The translations under genes and the position numbers were made by a program. A model generated the notes under the pieces. That model was given only the letters and a program-made list of their open reading frames with translations, ran no database searches and was not told where the DNA came from. Of a stretch of DNA of 52,738 bases, positions 32,018 to 41,059 are shown in pieces. This DNA is from Cardiobacteriaceae bacterium (GTDB taxonomy: Bacteria; Pseudomonadota; Gammaproteobacteria; Cardiobacteriales; Cardiobacteriaceae): the NCBI GenBank assembly GCA_017934275.1, contig JAGBJT010000033.1:1-52738 (forward strand), given 5' to 3'. The stretch's first letter is position 1, and the number at the start of each line of letters is the position of its first letter.

Positions 32018-33997
32018 TCAAGCTTGTGCGGTATTTCCATCCGCTCCATCAACGGGTTTATCTTCGGCGTTTTCCGCTTTATTCCCCTCTGATTGAGTCT
32101 TGTTTTCAGCATCGCCAGAGTTATTTCTGCGAGTTTTACTATTACCGTCATCGCTCCAACCAGCAGGTTCGCGCACGGGACGGCGAGCCATCAAATCGTC
32201 GATTTGTTCTTCGTCAATGGTTTCGTATTTAACTAGCGCATCTTTCATCGCGTGCAAGATATCGATGTTGTCCTGCAAGATTTTTTCCGCTCTTTGGTAG
32301 TTACGGTCGATAAGTTCGCGAATTTCCATATCAATCAATTTTGCGGTTTCGCCAGAAACATTGATATGCCGTGTAACCGAACGACCGAGGAAAACTTCGC
32401 CTTCTTCTTCGGCATAAAGCAACGGGCCTAATTTTTTCGACAAGCCCCATTGAGTAACCATTTTGCGCGCGATTGCGGTTGCTCGTTCGATATCGTTTGA
32501 TGCACCAGTCGAAACCCCGTCTTTACCGTAAATCATTTCTTCGGCAATCCGTCCGCCATAAAGCGAGGAAATATTGCTTTCCAAATGTTCTTTTGAAAGT
32601 GAATAACGGTCTTGTTCAGGCAAAAACATCGTTACGCCAAGTGCTCGACCGCGCGGAATAATCGTTACCTTATAAACAGGATCGTGCGAGGGAACGAGCC
32701 GTCCGACGATACAGTGCCCTGCTTCGTGATAGGCGGTCATTTCTTTTTCACGATCGTCCATCACCATCGATTTACGCTCCGCACCCATCATTATTTTGTC
32801 TTTGGCATCTTCCAAATCCTGTCTAGTGATGGTTTTACGGTCGCGACGAGCAGCAAAAAGTGCCGCCTCATTGACTAGATTTTCCAGTTCAGCACCTGAA
32901 AATCCTGGCGTTCCACGGGCAATATCACGGATATTCACCGCCTCGTCCATCGGTTTATTTTTGATATGCACTTGCAAAATATGCTCACGACCTTTCAAAT
33001 CAGGCAATCCAACCACAACTTGACGGTCAAATCGACCAGGACGCAATAAAGCAGGATCAAGCACATCAGGGCGGTTAGTCGCAGCAATCACAATTACACC
33101 TTGATTGTCCTCGAAGCCGTCCATTTCCACCAACAACTGATTTAAGGTTTGTTCGCGTTCATCGTGTCCGCCGCCTAATCCCGCACCACGCTGGCGACCG
33201 ACGGCATCAATCTCATCAATAAACACAATACACGGCGCGTGCTGCTTGGCATCTTCGAACATATCGCGGACACGGCTAGCACCAACACCGACGAACATTT
33301 CCACAAAATCCGAACCAGAAATCGTAAAAAACGGCACTTTTGCTTCACCAGCAATCGCCCGTGCCAGAAGAGTTTTACCCGTTCCAGGCGGTCCTACCAT
33401 CAATAATCCGCGAGGAATTTTTCCGCCTAGACGGCTGAATTTAGTCGGATCTTTGAGAAATTCGACCATTTCCATCACATCTTCTTTGGCTTCTTCCGCC
33501 CCTGCGACATCGGCAAATGAAACCTTGATTTTGTCCTCTGGAATTAAGCGCGCCTTACTTTTACCGAAAGAAAACGGACCACCGCGACCGCCGCCAGCTC
33601 CCATCTGCCGCGACACAAAAATAAATAAACCAACCAAAATCAAAACTGGCAACAAGCTCACCAAAATCCGTGAAAACAAGGTTTCCTGCTTAATTTCACG
33701 GCTGTCGAAATTGACATTCGCCTCACGCAATTCGCCAATGAGAGCCGAGGTGTTGTATTCAGGATTATTGGTAACAAATGTGCGGTTCTGGCTATCGGTA
33801 AAACGGATTGTCATCGCCTGCATATCAAGTTCTGCCTGCTTGACTTCACCTTTATGCACCGCTTCTAGAAATTGCGAATACGGCACGGTGTTGCGCTTAT
33901 CTTTACTTCCCGCGATATCACCGAATCCGTCCGCTAAAAAAAGAAATAACAAAAGTATTCCGCCCCAAATAAGCATTGATTTGCGTAGGTCGTTCAA
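32018..33997 (-). CDS. ftsH: ATP-dependent zinc metalloprotease FtsH
   Basis: 659-residue membrane-anchored AAA protease that degrades misfolded membrane proteins and regulators such as LpxC in E. coli; LpxC is also encoded in this window. Two membrane segments (residues ~8-24 and ~110-128) flank a periplasmic domain. The AAA domain has [23 protein letters not shown] and the second region of homology [20 protein letters not shown]. The zinc site is HEAGH near residue 424. The C terminus is acidic and disordered. rlmE lies 54 bases upstream, the classical rlmE-ftsH order. Confidence 0.98.
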   Translation of the reverse strand: MNDLRKSMLIWGGILLLFLFLADGFGDIAGSKDKRNTVPYSQFLEAVHKGEVKQAELDMQAMTIRFTDSQNRTFVTNNPEYNTSALIGELREANVNFDSREIKQETLFSRILVSLLPVLILVGLFIFVSRQMGAGGGRGGPFSFGKSKARLIPEDKIKVSFADVAGAEEAKEDVMEMVEFLKDPTKFSRLGGKIPRGLLMVGPPGTGKTLLARAIAGEAKVPFFTISGSDFVEMFVGVGASRVRDMFEDAKQHAPCIVFIDEIDAVGRQRGAGLGGGHDEREQTLNQLLVEMDGFEDNQGVIVIAATNRPDVLDPALLRPGRFDRQVVVGLPDLKGREHILQVHIKNKPMDEAVNIRDIARGTPGFSGAELENLVNEAALFAARRDRKTITRQDLEDAKDKIMMGAERKSMVMDDREKEMTAYHEAGHCIVGRLVPSHDPVYKVTIIPRGRALGVTMFLPEQDRYSLSKEHLESNISSLYGGRIAEEMIYGKDGVSTGASNDIERATAIARKMVTQWGLSKKLGPLLYAEEEGEVFLGRSVTRHINVSGETAKLIDMEIRELIDRNYQRAEKILQDNIDILHAMKDALVKYETIDEEQIDDLMARRPVREPAGWSDDGNSKTRRNNSGDAENKTQSEGNKAENAEDKPVDGADGNTAQA

Positions 33998-34051
33998 AAC
34001 TAATTCCTCGAAAAATTGTGGTTCTAAATAAAAAAATAACTATGAATAAAT

Positions 34052-34681
34052 TCAAAAATTCCTGCCCCGAAAGCCTTTTGCGAGTAAATAAACTTCCTGA
34101 CTACGGTCGCGAGAAGCTTGCGGCTTACGGCTAGCAACGCTTGAAAACGCTGATTTCAAATTACGGAAAAAATCATCAAAACCGCTGCCGTGAAAGACTT
34201 TCACTAAAAAATTCCCGCCTTGTGCCAATGATTTTTCCGCCAAATCAAAGGCAAGCTCGTTCAAATACATACTTTTGGCTTGATCCACTGATTTAACGCC
34301 GCTCATATTTGGAGCCATATCCGAAATAATCAAATCCGCTTTTCTACCGTCTAATTCCGCGAGCAAACGCGCCAGAACTTCTTCTTCACGAAAATCACCT
34401 TGAATAAAAACCACATCGGGCAAAGCGTCCATCGGCAAAATATCGAGCGCAATAATCTTGCCCCGTCCGCCAAGCAAACTACTTACATATTGCGACCAAC
34501 CGCCAGGAGCTGCTCCCAAATCAACAACCGTCATCTTCGGACGAATAATCTGGTCGCGCTCCTGAATTTCCTGCAACTTAAAAACCGCCCGCGATCGCCA
34601 ACCGTCAGCCCTCGCTTTTTGCACAAAAATATCCTTTTCGTGTTCGGCAAGCCATCTACTACTACTTTTACTCCGTGCCAT
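34052..34681 (-). CDS. rlmE: 23S rRNA (uridine-2'-O-)-methyltransferase RlmE
   Basis: 209-residue RrmJ/FtsJ enzyme that methylates U2552 of 23S rRNA in the A-loop. The catalytic K-D-K-E set is visible: the lysine in [11 protein letters not shown], aspartate in [12 protein letters not shown], lysine in FLVKVFHG and glutamate in [15 protein letters not shown] binding is at [14 protein letters not shown]. It is upstream of ftsH on the same strand and divergent from yhbY, the standard arrangement. Confidence 0.97.
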   Translation of the reverse strand: MARSKSSSRWLAEHEKDIFVQKARADGWRSRAVFKLQEIQERDQIIRPKMTVVDLGAAPGGWSQYVSSLLGGRGKIIALDILPMDALPDVVFIQGDFREEEVLARLLAELDGRKADLIISDMAPNMSGVKSVDQAKSMYLNELAFDLAEKSLAQGGNFLVKVFHGSGFDDFFRNLKSAFSSVASRKPQASRDRSQEVYLLAKGFRGRNF

Positions 34682-34757
34682 AAAATTTTTTATCTCATTA
34701 AATATTTACGGTATCTCAATACCAACAAGCTATAACAAGCCATAACTAGGAAAAACA

Positions 34758-35054
34758 ATGCTAACTAAATCTCAAATCCGCTATTTGAAAGCAGCCGCGC
34801 ACAAATTAAATCCCGTCGTAATGATTGGAAATAACGGTATCAGCGAAGCAATCATCAAAGAAACCGAGCGCGCTCTAACCGCTCACGAACTTATCAAAAT
34901 CAAACTCGGCAATCTCCCAGACGAAGATCAAGCCGAAATAATCTCCGAAATCACAGCTAAAACAGCTTCTGAATTCGTCGCAAAAATCGGTCATATCGGA
35001 ATTTTTTACCGTGAAAATCCCGAAAAACGCGGATACAAATTACCGAAAGACTAA
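34758..35054 (+). CDS. yhbY: YhbY-family RNA-binding protein
   Basis: 98-residue CRM-domain protein that binds pre-50S particles. MLTKSQIRYLKAAAHKLNPVVMIGNNGIS matches the family start, including the conserved G-N-N-G loop, and HELIKIKLGN follows. The divergent position next to rlmE is conserved in gammaproteobacteria. Confidence 0.93.
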   Translation: MLTKSQIRYLKAAAHKLNPVVMIGNNGISEAIIKETERALTAHELIKIKLGNLPDEDQAEIISEITAKTASEFVAKIGHIGIFYRENPEKRGYKLPKD

Positions 35055-35095
35055 AACTTCGAACCGCCTAAATTTGTGTAGAATGCCGCGCTTTT

Positions 35096-35172
35096 CTGCT
35101 CGTAGCTCAGCTGGATAGAGCGTTGCCCTCCGGAGGCAAAGGTCGGGGGTTCGAATCCCTTCGAGCAGGCCA
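35096..35172 (+). tRNA. tRNA-Arg (CCG)
   Basis: 77-nt cloverleaf with CCA. Acceptor CTGCTCG/CGAGCAG, discriminator G. The anticodon stem TTGCC/GGCAA encloses CTCCGGA, giving CCG, which reads CGG. A -10 TAGAAT with GC-rich discriminator GCCGCGC lies at 35079-35091. Confidence 0.95.
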
Positions 35173-35187
35173 AGTAGTTTCTCATTC

Positions 35188-35218
35188 AAGCACGGTTAAT
35201 ACCGTGCTTTTTATTTTT
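35188..35218 (+). terminator. terminator after tRNA-Arg(CCG)
   Basis: Nine-base stem AAGCACGGT/ACCGTGCTT with a four-base loop followed by T-rich sequence. Confidence 0.85.
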
Positions 35219-35326
35219 AATACCAGAAGAAAAAGTTATAAGCAAACTGCAAGCAGATGTAGAAAATACTTTTTGCAAACGGTTAAATTTTCCGCACTCA
35301 AATTTTCAAATTAAAGGTTCAAAAAT

Positions 35327-36544
35327 ATGGCTACACAAGATGTTCGAGTTTTATTACTCGAAGGTATTCACCAAAATGCCGTTGATTTGCTCAAAAATAA
35401 CGGTTTTTCTCAAATCAAACAGGTCAATTCAGCACTTGAAGGCGAAGAATTAAAAGCAGCTCTTTCCAAAGCAGATATCGTCGGTGTCCGCTCGCGCACT
35501 CAACTTACCAAAGAAATCCTCGAAAGCGCACCGCATTTGCGTGCCGTCGGTTGTTTTTGTATCGGCACTAATCAAGTCGATTTGCAAACCGCACAAAAAC
35601 TCGGCATTCCCGTATTCAATGCTCCGTATTCAAATACTCGTTCGGTTGCGGAATTAGTTATCGCCGAAACAATTTCATTACTACGCGGTATGACCGATAA
35701 AAGCCATATGGTGCATACGGGCAAATGGCCGAAAAAAGCACAAGGCTCCTATGAGGCGCGCGGTAAAACTCTGGGTATCGTCGGTTATGGAAATATCGGT
35801 TCGCAACTTTCCGTGCTGGCGGAATCACTCGGTATGCGGGTGGTTTATTACGATGTCGAAAGCAAACTACCAATGGGCAACGCTGAACCTGTCCGCAATC
35901 TCGACACTCTCCTGCAAGAAGCCGATATCGTTACTCTCCATGTCCCGCAATTGCCATCGACAAAAAATATGATGACTAAACGCGAGTTCGCTCTGATGAA
36001 AGAAGGCGCAATGTTTATCAACGCCGCGCGCGGACATTGCGTAGTTATCGAAGATTTATATGAAGCATTGGTATCACGGCATTTGGGAGGCGCAGCTCTC
36101 GATGTATTCCCCGTAGAACCAAAAAATAACGAAGAAGCCCTAGATTGCCCTCTGCGCGGTCTGCCGAATGTAATTTTGACACCGCATATCGGCGGCTCAA
36201 CCCAAGAAGCACAAGCAAATATCGGCACGGAAGTAGCTGGCAAATTAAGCAAATATTTAACCGCTGGCACAACAACTTCGGCGGTAAATTTCCCTGAAAT
36301 ATCCTTACCGCAAGCACCAGCCGATACTTACCGCTTACTGCATATTCACCACAATCAACCAGGCGTTTTGGCAAAAGTTATCAGCCTATTTGCCGAACAT
36401 AACATCAACATCTGCGCACAATCCCTGATTACCAAAGGCGAAATCGGAATGCTATTGATGGATTTAACCGTCAGCGATGCCCAAGTCGCTCTGGAAAAAA
36501 TTCGTCAAGTCGAGGGAACAATTCGCACGAGATTGTTAAGCTGA
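35327..36544 (+). CDS. serA: D-3-phosphoglycerate dehydrogenase SerA
   Basis: First enzyme of serine synthesis (3-phosphoglycerate to 3-phosphohydroxypyruvate, NAD-dependent), also able to produce D-2-hydroxyglutarate. The 405-residue protein is of the E. coli type with a C-terminal ACT domain (LLHIHHNQPGVLAKV) for serine feedback. The NAD loop is GIVGYGNIGSQL. The catalytic Arg (AARG), Glu (VFPVEP) and His (TPHIGGS) are present. GCFCIGTNQVDL and PYSNTRSVAEL are family hallmarks. The usual ARGTVV reads ARGHCV, a minor change next to the catalytic Arg. ydiJ elsewhere in this window would clear the side product. Confidence 0.97.
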   Translation: MATQDVRVLLLEGIHQNAVDLLKNNGFSQIKQVNSALEGEELKAALSKADIVGVRSRTQLTKEILESAPHLRAVGCFCIGTNQVDLQTAQKLGIPVFNAPYSNTRSVAELVIAETISLLRGMTDKSHMVHTGKWPKKAQGSYEARGKTLGIVGYGNIGSQLSVLAESLGMRVVYYDVESKLPMGNAEPVRNLDTLLQEADIVTLHVPQLPSTKNMMTKREFALMKEGAMFINAARGHCVVIEDLYEALVSRHLGGAALDVFPVEPKNNEEALDCPLRGLPNVILTPHIGGSTQEAQANIGTEVAGKLSKYLTAGTTTSAVNFPEISLPQAPADTYRLLHIHHNQPGVLAKVISLFAEHNINICAQSLITKGEIGMLLMDLTVSDAQVALEKIRQVEGTIRTRLLS

Positions 36545-36561
36545 TTTTTCTGTCAAAAAAC

Positions 36562-36588
36562 AAGGCGGTATTTTTTTACCGCCTTTTT
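36562..36588 (+). terminator. terminator after serA
   Basis: Nine-base stem AAGGCGGTA/TACCGCCTT with a six-T loop and a T run after it. Confidence 0.85.
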
Positions 36589-36605
36589 GTTGTAAGGAGT
36601 TTTTT

Positions 36606-37304
36606 ATGAAGAAAAAAGTTTTATCTCTACTTGCAGGATTATTTTTATTTAATTCATATTCAACTGCGCAAAATGAATTCGAAGTTATATTTCAAGCTTT
36701 TAACGAATTCAGTAACGGCACAAAAAGTCAAGCGGGACAGCAATCAGGTTTTTGCTCAACAATGTATATGTTTAATGACGAAGAGGTATGCACTAATCTA
36801 GACATAAACATCATTGAAACAAATTATCCTGAATTAAATCAAACGCTCAATGAAGATGTAAAAAACAAACTAGGAATTGACTTAACAATCGAAAACTTTA
36901 ATACGGAATTTAATAAGCTTGATAAACAAAAAAATAAAGAAATTAAAGAAAATATCGGTAAATATAAATCCGCAAAACATTCACTTAAATATAAACAAAG
37001 CGTTTTTTCTCATAGCGAAGATTTTCTGCAAATAAAAATTGAATTCGAAGATAAAAATGTCTTAACAGGAATAGAAAAAGCAGAAAACAAATTTATTGTG
37101 TATTCAATAAAACAAAATAAAGTTTTAACCCTAAAAGATATTGTTTTATCGGAAAAAGAGTTGGATAAATTACTCGGCGGAAAAAGCCCAACAGCTTTTA
37201 GAATAAATAGCGACGGTATAGTTTTTATCTGCAAAGAGGAGAAAATTTTAATTAAATTCTCCGAACTAAAAAATATCGTAAGAGATGAGTTTTTAGTGAA
37301 ATAA
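36606..37304 (+). CDS. hypothetical secreted protein, possibly DUF3298/RsiV-like
   Basis: 232 residues with signal peptide MKKKVLSLLAGLFLFNSYST and probable cleavage near STA-Q. The mature part is charged and has two cysteines (GFCSTMYMF, EEVCTNLDI). The segment FLQIKIEFEDKN through IVYSIKQNKVLTLKDIVLSE and the end INSDGIVFICKEEKILIKFSEL follow the pattern of DUF3298-type extracytoplasmic domains (a strand-rich core with a K-x-LTLxDI turn), but similarity is weak. Lower GC than neighbours, so possibly accessory. A TAAGGAG site precedes the ATG. Confidence 0.6.
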   Translation: MKKKVLSLLAGLFLFNSYSTAQNEFEVIFQAFNEFSNGTKSQAGQQSGFCSTMYMFNDEEVCTNLDINIIETNYPELNQTLNEDVKNKLGIDLTIENFNTEFNKLDKQKNKEIKENIGKYKSAKHSLKYKQSVFSHSEDFLQIKIEFEDKNVLTGIEKAENKFIVYSIKQNKVLTLKDIVLSEKELDKLLGGKSPTAFRINSDGIVFICKEEKILIKFSELKNIVRDEFLVK

Positions 37305-37310
37305 AAAATA

Positions 37311-37349
37311 AAGTCGTTTTACTTCCAAAATTTTGAATTAAAACGACTT
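37311..37349. repeat. perfect inverted repeat resembling collapsed Correia-like ends
   Basis: AAGTCGTTTTA at 37311-37321 and TAAAACGACTT at 37339-37349 are exact complements around a 17-base centre containing CCAAAATTTTGAAT. The arms recall the AGTCGTTTCA ends of the 107-bp elements. It could equally act as a terminator for the preceding gene. Confidence 0.6.
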
Positions 37350-37386
37350 GATATGAACACTGTATGGATTTTATTAGCTTAATTGC

Positions 37387-37935
37387 TCATACTAATTTAG
37401 CTAATAGTGCTGCAATTTGCTGGTTTAATTTAGCAATATCATCATCGCTAAATTCCAAAATACCAGTTGCCCAGTTATTTGCTTTAATCGCAACACCTGT
37501 TGTGTGTTCTTTGACTACTTGGGTGCGGATAAATGCAAGTAAATCTTCTAATATCGGACGCACATGCGAACCACCATCAGCACTCGCCGCGGATACGGTA
37601 GTAATTTTGCCGTGAATAGCACTTTCACCGCGTGGATTTGTAGCATCAAGCGAACGAGATAACCAATCCGTAAGATTTTTCAAACCGCCTGGTATTTGAT
37701 AGTTATATTCAGGTGTAACGAACCATATTGCATCTGCTTGCTGCACCATCTGCCGCACAGCAACGACCGCCTCTGGGGTTGGAAACTCTTTATTTTGCAC
37801 ATAAAAAGGCACATTTTCCCAATCTAAAACAGAGACTTCCGCTTGATTTCCGATTAACTCAACAATCTTATTCACCAATTGGGCATTAAATCCACCCACA
37901 TGTAAAGAACCGTTAATCATCAAAATTTTTGCCAT
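37387..37935 (-). CDS. NAD(P)H-dependent FMN reductase family protein
   Basis: 182-residue flavodoxin-fold reductase. MAKILMINGSLHVGGFNAQLV contains the FMN phosphate loop; FVTPEYNYQIPGGLKNLTDW is the diagnostic signature. Such enzymes reduce quinones, azo dyes or chromate; the natural substrate is unknown. ATG 37935 has an AAAGGA site, and the extra 11 upstream codons lack support. Ends convergently with the secreted protein gene. Confidence 0.85.
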   Translation of the reverse strand: MAKILMINGSLHVGGFNAQLVNKIVELIGNQAEVSVLDWENVPFYVQNKEFPTPEAVVAVRQMVQQADAIWFVTPEYNYQIPGGLKNLTDWLSRSLDATNPRGESAIHGKITTVSAASADGGSHVRPILEDLLAFIRTQVVKEHTTGVAIKANNWATGILEFSDDDIAKLNQQIAALLAKLV

Positions 37936-37990
37936 TTTCAAATTCCTTTCTTCATAAAACATAGACATCGTAATTTATCGAACCCACCAA

Positions 37991-38098
37991 TATAGTCGTT
38001 CCATTTCAAAATAACACTGCGTTAGCTTCGCCTAGCCGTATTCTAGATACAGTCTTTAAGCTCGCCGCCTTGTCTTATTTTGAACTGAAACGACTATA
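37991..38098. repeat. Correia-like repeat element, copy 6
   Basis: Full-length element between the FMN reductase start and the 3' end of tsf; both TATAGTCG/CGACTATA ends intact. Confidence 0.85.
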
Positions 38099-38113
38099 GC
38101 ATCAAAAGAAAAA

Positions 38114-39004
38114 TCAACCTTTTGCCTGCGCCATAACTTCGGCAACAAAATCGCTTTCTTCTTTTTCAATACCTTCACCGCGTTCATAACGAACATAGCG
38201 GATAACTTCGGCATTTTTGCTTTTGAGTAGATTTTCAATCGATTGATCTGGATTTTTGATGAATTTTTGTCCCAAAAGCGTTGCTTCCGAGAAAATTTTA
38301 TTCACCGCACCTTCAACCATTTTGGCAATAACTTCCGCTGGTTTGCCGCTATCAGCAAATTTTGCCGCCGCAATTTCTTTTTCTTTGGCAACAAAATCAG
38401 CAGGCAAAGAAGCCATACTCAAAGCTTGCGGATTTCCAGCCGCAACTTGCATCGCCAAGTCTTTGGCAAGTTCAGCATCGCCGCCTTTAATTTCTACCAT
38501 CGCACCGATTTTCTTACCGTGCAAATAGTGTCCAATGAGCTTGCCGCTATCTTTTTCTGCGCTGAAAGTTTCAAAACGACGAATCGTGATGTTTTCACCA
38601 ATTTTGGCGATTAACTCACGGCGTTGTTCTTCAACCGTTCTACCGTCAGCAAAGGGAAGAGCATTCAAACCTTCCAGATTTTGCGCCTTTTCTTTACGGG
38701 CAATTTCAGCGACTTTTACGGCAAATTCTTGGAAATCATCACCCATCGCCACGAAATCCGTTTCGCAGTTGAGTTCAAGCAAAGTTACATTCGAACCGCA
38801 ACCGCATACCGAAAAAGCCAAAGTTCCTTCCGCTGCAACACGATCCGCCTTTTTATCCGCTTTCGCAAGACCAGATTTGCGCATTTGCTCAACGGCTGCT
38901 TCGATATCACCGTCAGTTTGAGTAAGAGCTTTTTTACACTCCATCATTCCTGCGCCAGTTCTCTCACGCAGTTCTTTAACAAGTTGTGCAGTAATTGCTG
39001 GCAT
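38114..39004 (-). CDS. tsf: elongation factor Ts
   Basis: 296-residue nucleotide exchange factor for EF-Tu. It begins [27 protein letters not shown] (UBA-like domain with the TGAGMM signature). The core contains [10 protein letters not shown] and later [15 protein letters not shown]. It follows rpsB by three bases, one transcript. Length is a little above E. coli (283). Confidence 0.98.
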   Translation of the reverse strand: MPAITAQLVKELRERTGAGMMECKKALTQTDGDIEAAVEQMRKSGLAKADKKADRVAAEGTLAFSVCGCGSNVTLLELNCETDFVAMGDDFQEFAVKVAEIARKEKAQNLEGLNALPFADGRTVEEQRRELIAKIGENITIRRFETFSAEKDSGKLIGHYLHGKKIGAMVEIKGGDAELAKDLAMQVAAGNPQALSMASLPADFVAKEKEIAAAKFADSGKPAEVIAKMVEGAVNKIFSEATLLGQKFIKNPDQSIENLLKSKNAEVIRYVRYERGEGIEKEESDFVAEVMAQAKG

Positions 39005-39007
39005 TTT

Positions 39008-39799
39008 TTATTCCTCTGAATTGTTTTCTTCTGTGCTGCTTTCAGCTTCCGCTTCATTTTCAGCTTCTTGACGACCTTTACCTTTCTTACCGACCGCAGT
39101 CGCTTTTGCAGCTTCTACCGCATCAGCAGCAGATTCAAGATAAAGCTTGATTGCACGAACTGAATCGTCATTGCCAGGAATAATGTAATCCACACCGTCA
39201 ATATCACCATTCGTATCAACAATGCCAATCACAGGGATACCAAGCTTGCGAGCTTCTTTAATGGCAATTTTTTCATAACCAACATCAACTACAAAAAGAA
39301 TATCTGGCAATCTGCGCATATCACGAATACCAGCAAGCGAACGGTTTAATTTTTCTTTTTCGTGCTCTTTTTTGATGATTTCTTTTTTGGTTAAGCGTTG
39401 AGAATTGCCTGTATCCGCATTTTTCTCAATATCTTCTAGTTGTTTTTCAATTTCTTCTAAATGACGAACTGATTGACGGATTGTCTTGAAATTCGTCATC
39501 ATTCCGCCAAGCCAACGAAAATTCACATATGGCATACCACAACGGCTAGCCGCATTTTTAATCGCTTCTTGTGCTGGGCGTTTTGTTCCAACAAACATTA
39601 CTTGTCCGCCACTTGCTACAACCGCACCAAGAAAATTCAGTGCTTCTTCCAGCATCGGGACAGTTTTTTCAAGATTGATAATGTGAATATCACCGCGTTT
39701 GCCGTAAATATACGGTGCCATTTTGGGATTCCAGTAACAGGCACGGTGTCCGAAGTGAGCACCAGCTTCAAAAAGCTCGCGCATAGTTGCTATTGACAT
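39008..39799 (-). CDS. rpsB: 30S ribosomal protein S2
   Basis: 263-residue S2. MSIATMRELFEAGAHFGHRACYWNPKM and FVGTKRPAQEAIKNAA, RWLGGMMTN, DTNGDIDGVDYIIPGNDDS are family hallmarks. The start ATG 39799 has a TTGGAG site; the longer frame (MEKF) is not supported. A lysine/glutamate-rich stretch near 135-155 is slightly longer than usual, and the C terminus is extended and acidic. First gene of rpsB-tsf, with a structured leader upstream. Confidence 0.97.
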   Translation of the reverse strand: MSIATMRELFEAGAHFGHRACYWNPKMAPYIYGKRGDIHIINLEKTVPMLEEALNFLGAVVASGGQVMFVGTKRPAQEAIKNAASRCGMPYVNFRWLGGMMTNFKTIRQSVRHLEEIEKQLEDIEKNADTGNSQRLTKKEIIKKEHEKEKLNRSLAGIRDMRRLPDILFVVDVGYEKIAIKEARKLGIPVIGIVDTNGDIDGVDYIIPGNDDSVRAIKLYLESAADAVEAAKATAVGKKGKGRQEAENEAEAESSTEENNSEE

Positions 39800-39847
39800 A
39801 AATTTCTCCAAAGAGATTGCAGCAGGCGGTTTTTGCTTATTTCAAAC

Positions 39848-39945
39848 AACAAAAAAACCGCGTCGCCGCGGGGTTAATAACTTCCAAAATATGCACCTCG
39901 AAAACGCCTTTTTCGCGCACCCATCGAGATATGCTCATATTTTGT
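39848..39945 (-). promoter_or_regulatory. structured rpsB leader with terminator-like hairpin
   Basis: On the minus strand an outer pairing AAAATATG...CATATTTT with inner CTCG...CGAG spans about 39885-39945. It is followed by CCGCG-GCGA-CGCGG and T7 (39848-39872), an intrinsic-terminator shape before the rpsB start. This fits an autoregulated S2 leader or attenuator. Confidence 0.5.
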
Positions 39946-39961
39946 GCTTAATTTTTGAACA

Positions 39962-39985
39962 AAAAAAGCTTGCCGAAAGACAAGC
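39962..39985 (-). terminator. terminator upstream of rpsB, probably ending the mur-fts-lpxC transcript
   Basis: Minus-strand stem GCTTG/CAAGC (extendable by one pair) followed by T7. A TATAAA with a GCGCGCCGC stretch precedes it, so an initiation site immediately upstream cannot be excluded. Confidence 0.6.
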
Positions 39986-40036
39986 GGCGCGCTTTATACC
40001 ACAAATCAGCCGTAAAAAATAAAACAACGGTTTTTT

Positions 40037-40143
40037 TATAGTCGTTTCAATTCAAAATAAAACAAGGCAACGAGCCGAAGACAGTATGCCTAATACGGCG
40101 AGGCGAAGATAACGCAGTATTATTTTGAAGTGGAACGACTATA
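40037..40143. repeat. Correia-like repeat element, copy 7
   Basis: Full-length, GTATGCCTAATACGG subtype like copy 4. Located 12 bases beyond the lpxC stop. Confidence 0.85.
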
Positions 40144-40154
40144 TCGCTTAATAA

Positions 40155-41051
40155 TTATTCCGCACCGTAACTAATGCTGGAATTGAGGGTATCTAATTGC
40201 TTATATGACCATTTATCCCGCTCGGCAAGCAATTTCCGACACAACTTATTATTCAAATCATGCCCAGATTTATACCCCTGATACCAACCCAAAAGCGGCG
40301 CACCAAGCATATATAAATCCCCAACCGCATCGAGCAATTTATGCCGCACAAATTCATCAGGAAAACGCAAACCTTGCTCGTTCAAAATACGGTAATCATC
40401 AACCACTACCGCATTATCCAGTCCGCCACCCAAGCCTAAATTATTGCTCTGTAAAAACTCAATATCCCGTAAAAAACCGAAAGTTCGGGCTCTGGCAATC
40501 TCACGCACATAACGCAAAGAAGAAAAATCTAAACGGAAAAAATTGCTTCCACGGCGCAAAACTGGGTGATTGAAAAAAATCGTAAAGTCAAAACGGCAAG
40601 CATCAAACGGCAATAATTTTGCAAACTTGTCCCCTTCACGGATTTCAATCTCCTGATTAACGCAAATAAACCGCTTCGCCGCATCTTGCTCAACAATCCC
40701 AGCCTGCTGCAATAAATAAACAAATGGCGCAGAACTACCGTCCATAATCGGAACTTCTGGGCTATCTAGTTCAATACGGATGTTGTCAATTCCCAAACCT
40801 GCCAGTGCCGACATTAAATGCTCAACGGTTGCAACCCGCACACCGTCTTTTTCCATCGCGGTACACATTTGCGTGTCATTGACATATTCCGCATTTGCCA
40901 AAATTTCAGGATTACCCGCAATATCTTTCCGACAAAAAACAACGCCAGTATCAACTGGCGCAGGAGCAAAAGAAATCTTGCAATTTTTACCGCTATGAAC
41001 TCCAATCCCAGAACTGGTAACCAAAGTTCCAATAGTTCTCTGACGAAGCAT
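40155..41051 (-). CDS. lpxC: UDP-3-O-acyl-N-acetylglucosamine deacetylase LpxC
   Basis: Zinc hydrolase for the committed step of lipid A synthesis. The 298-residue protein opens MLRQRTIGTLVTSSGIGVHSG. Zinc ligands are the histidine in VEHLMSALAGLGIDN and the His/Asp of RHKLLDAVGDLYMLG. MDGSSAPFVYLL and LGLGGGLDNAVV are further signatures. It follows ftsZ by eight bases, making it the last gene of the division cluster. FtsH, which degrades LpxC in E. coli, is also encoded in this window. Confidence 0.97.
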   Translation of the reverse strand: MLRQRTIGTLVTSSGIGVHSGKNCKISFAPAPVDTGVVFCRKDIAGNPEILANAEYVNDTQMCTAMEKDGVRVATVEHLMSALAGLGIDNIRIELDSPEVPIMDGSSAPFVYLLQQAGIVEQDAAKRFICVNQEIEIREGDKFAKLLPFDACRFDFTIFFNHPVLRRGSNFFRLDFSSLRYVREIARARTFGFLRDIEFLQSNNLGLGGGLDNAVVVDDYRILNEQGLRFPDEFVRHKLLDAVGDLYMLGAPLLGWYQGYKSGHDLNNKLCRKLLAERDKWSYKQLDTLNSSISYGAE

Positions 41052-41059
41052 CGGAAAAT

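Noticed and set aside
33246-34031. 261-codon frame antisense to ftsH
   Set aside because: Shadow of a well-conserved gene; composition mirrors FtsH codons and there is no ribosome site or domain.
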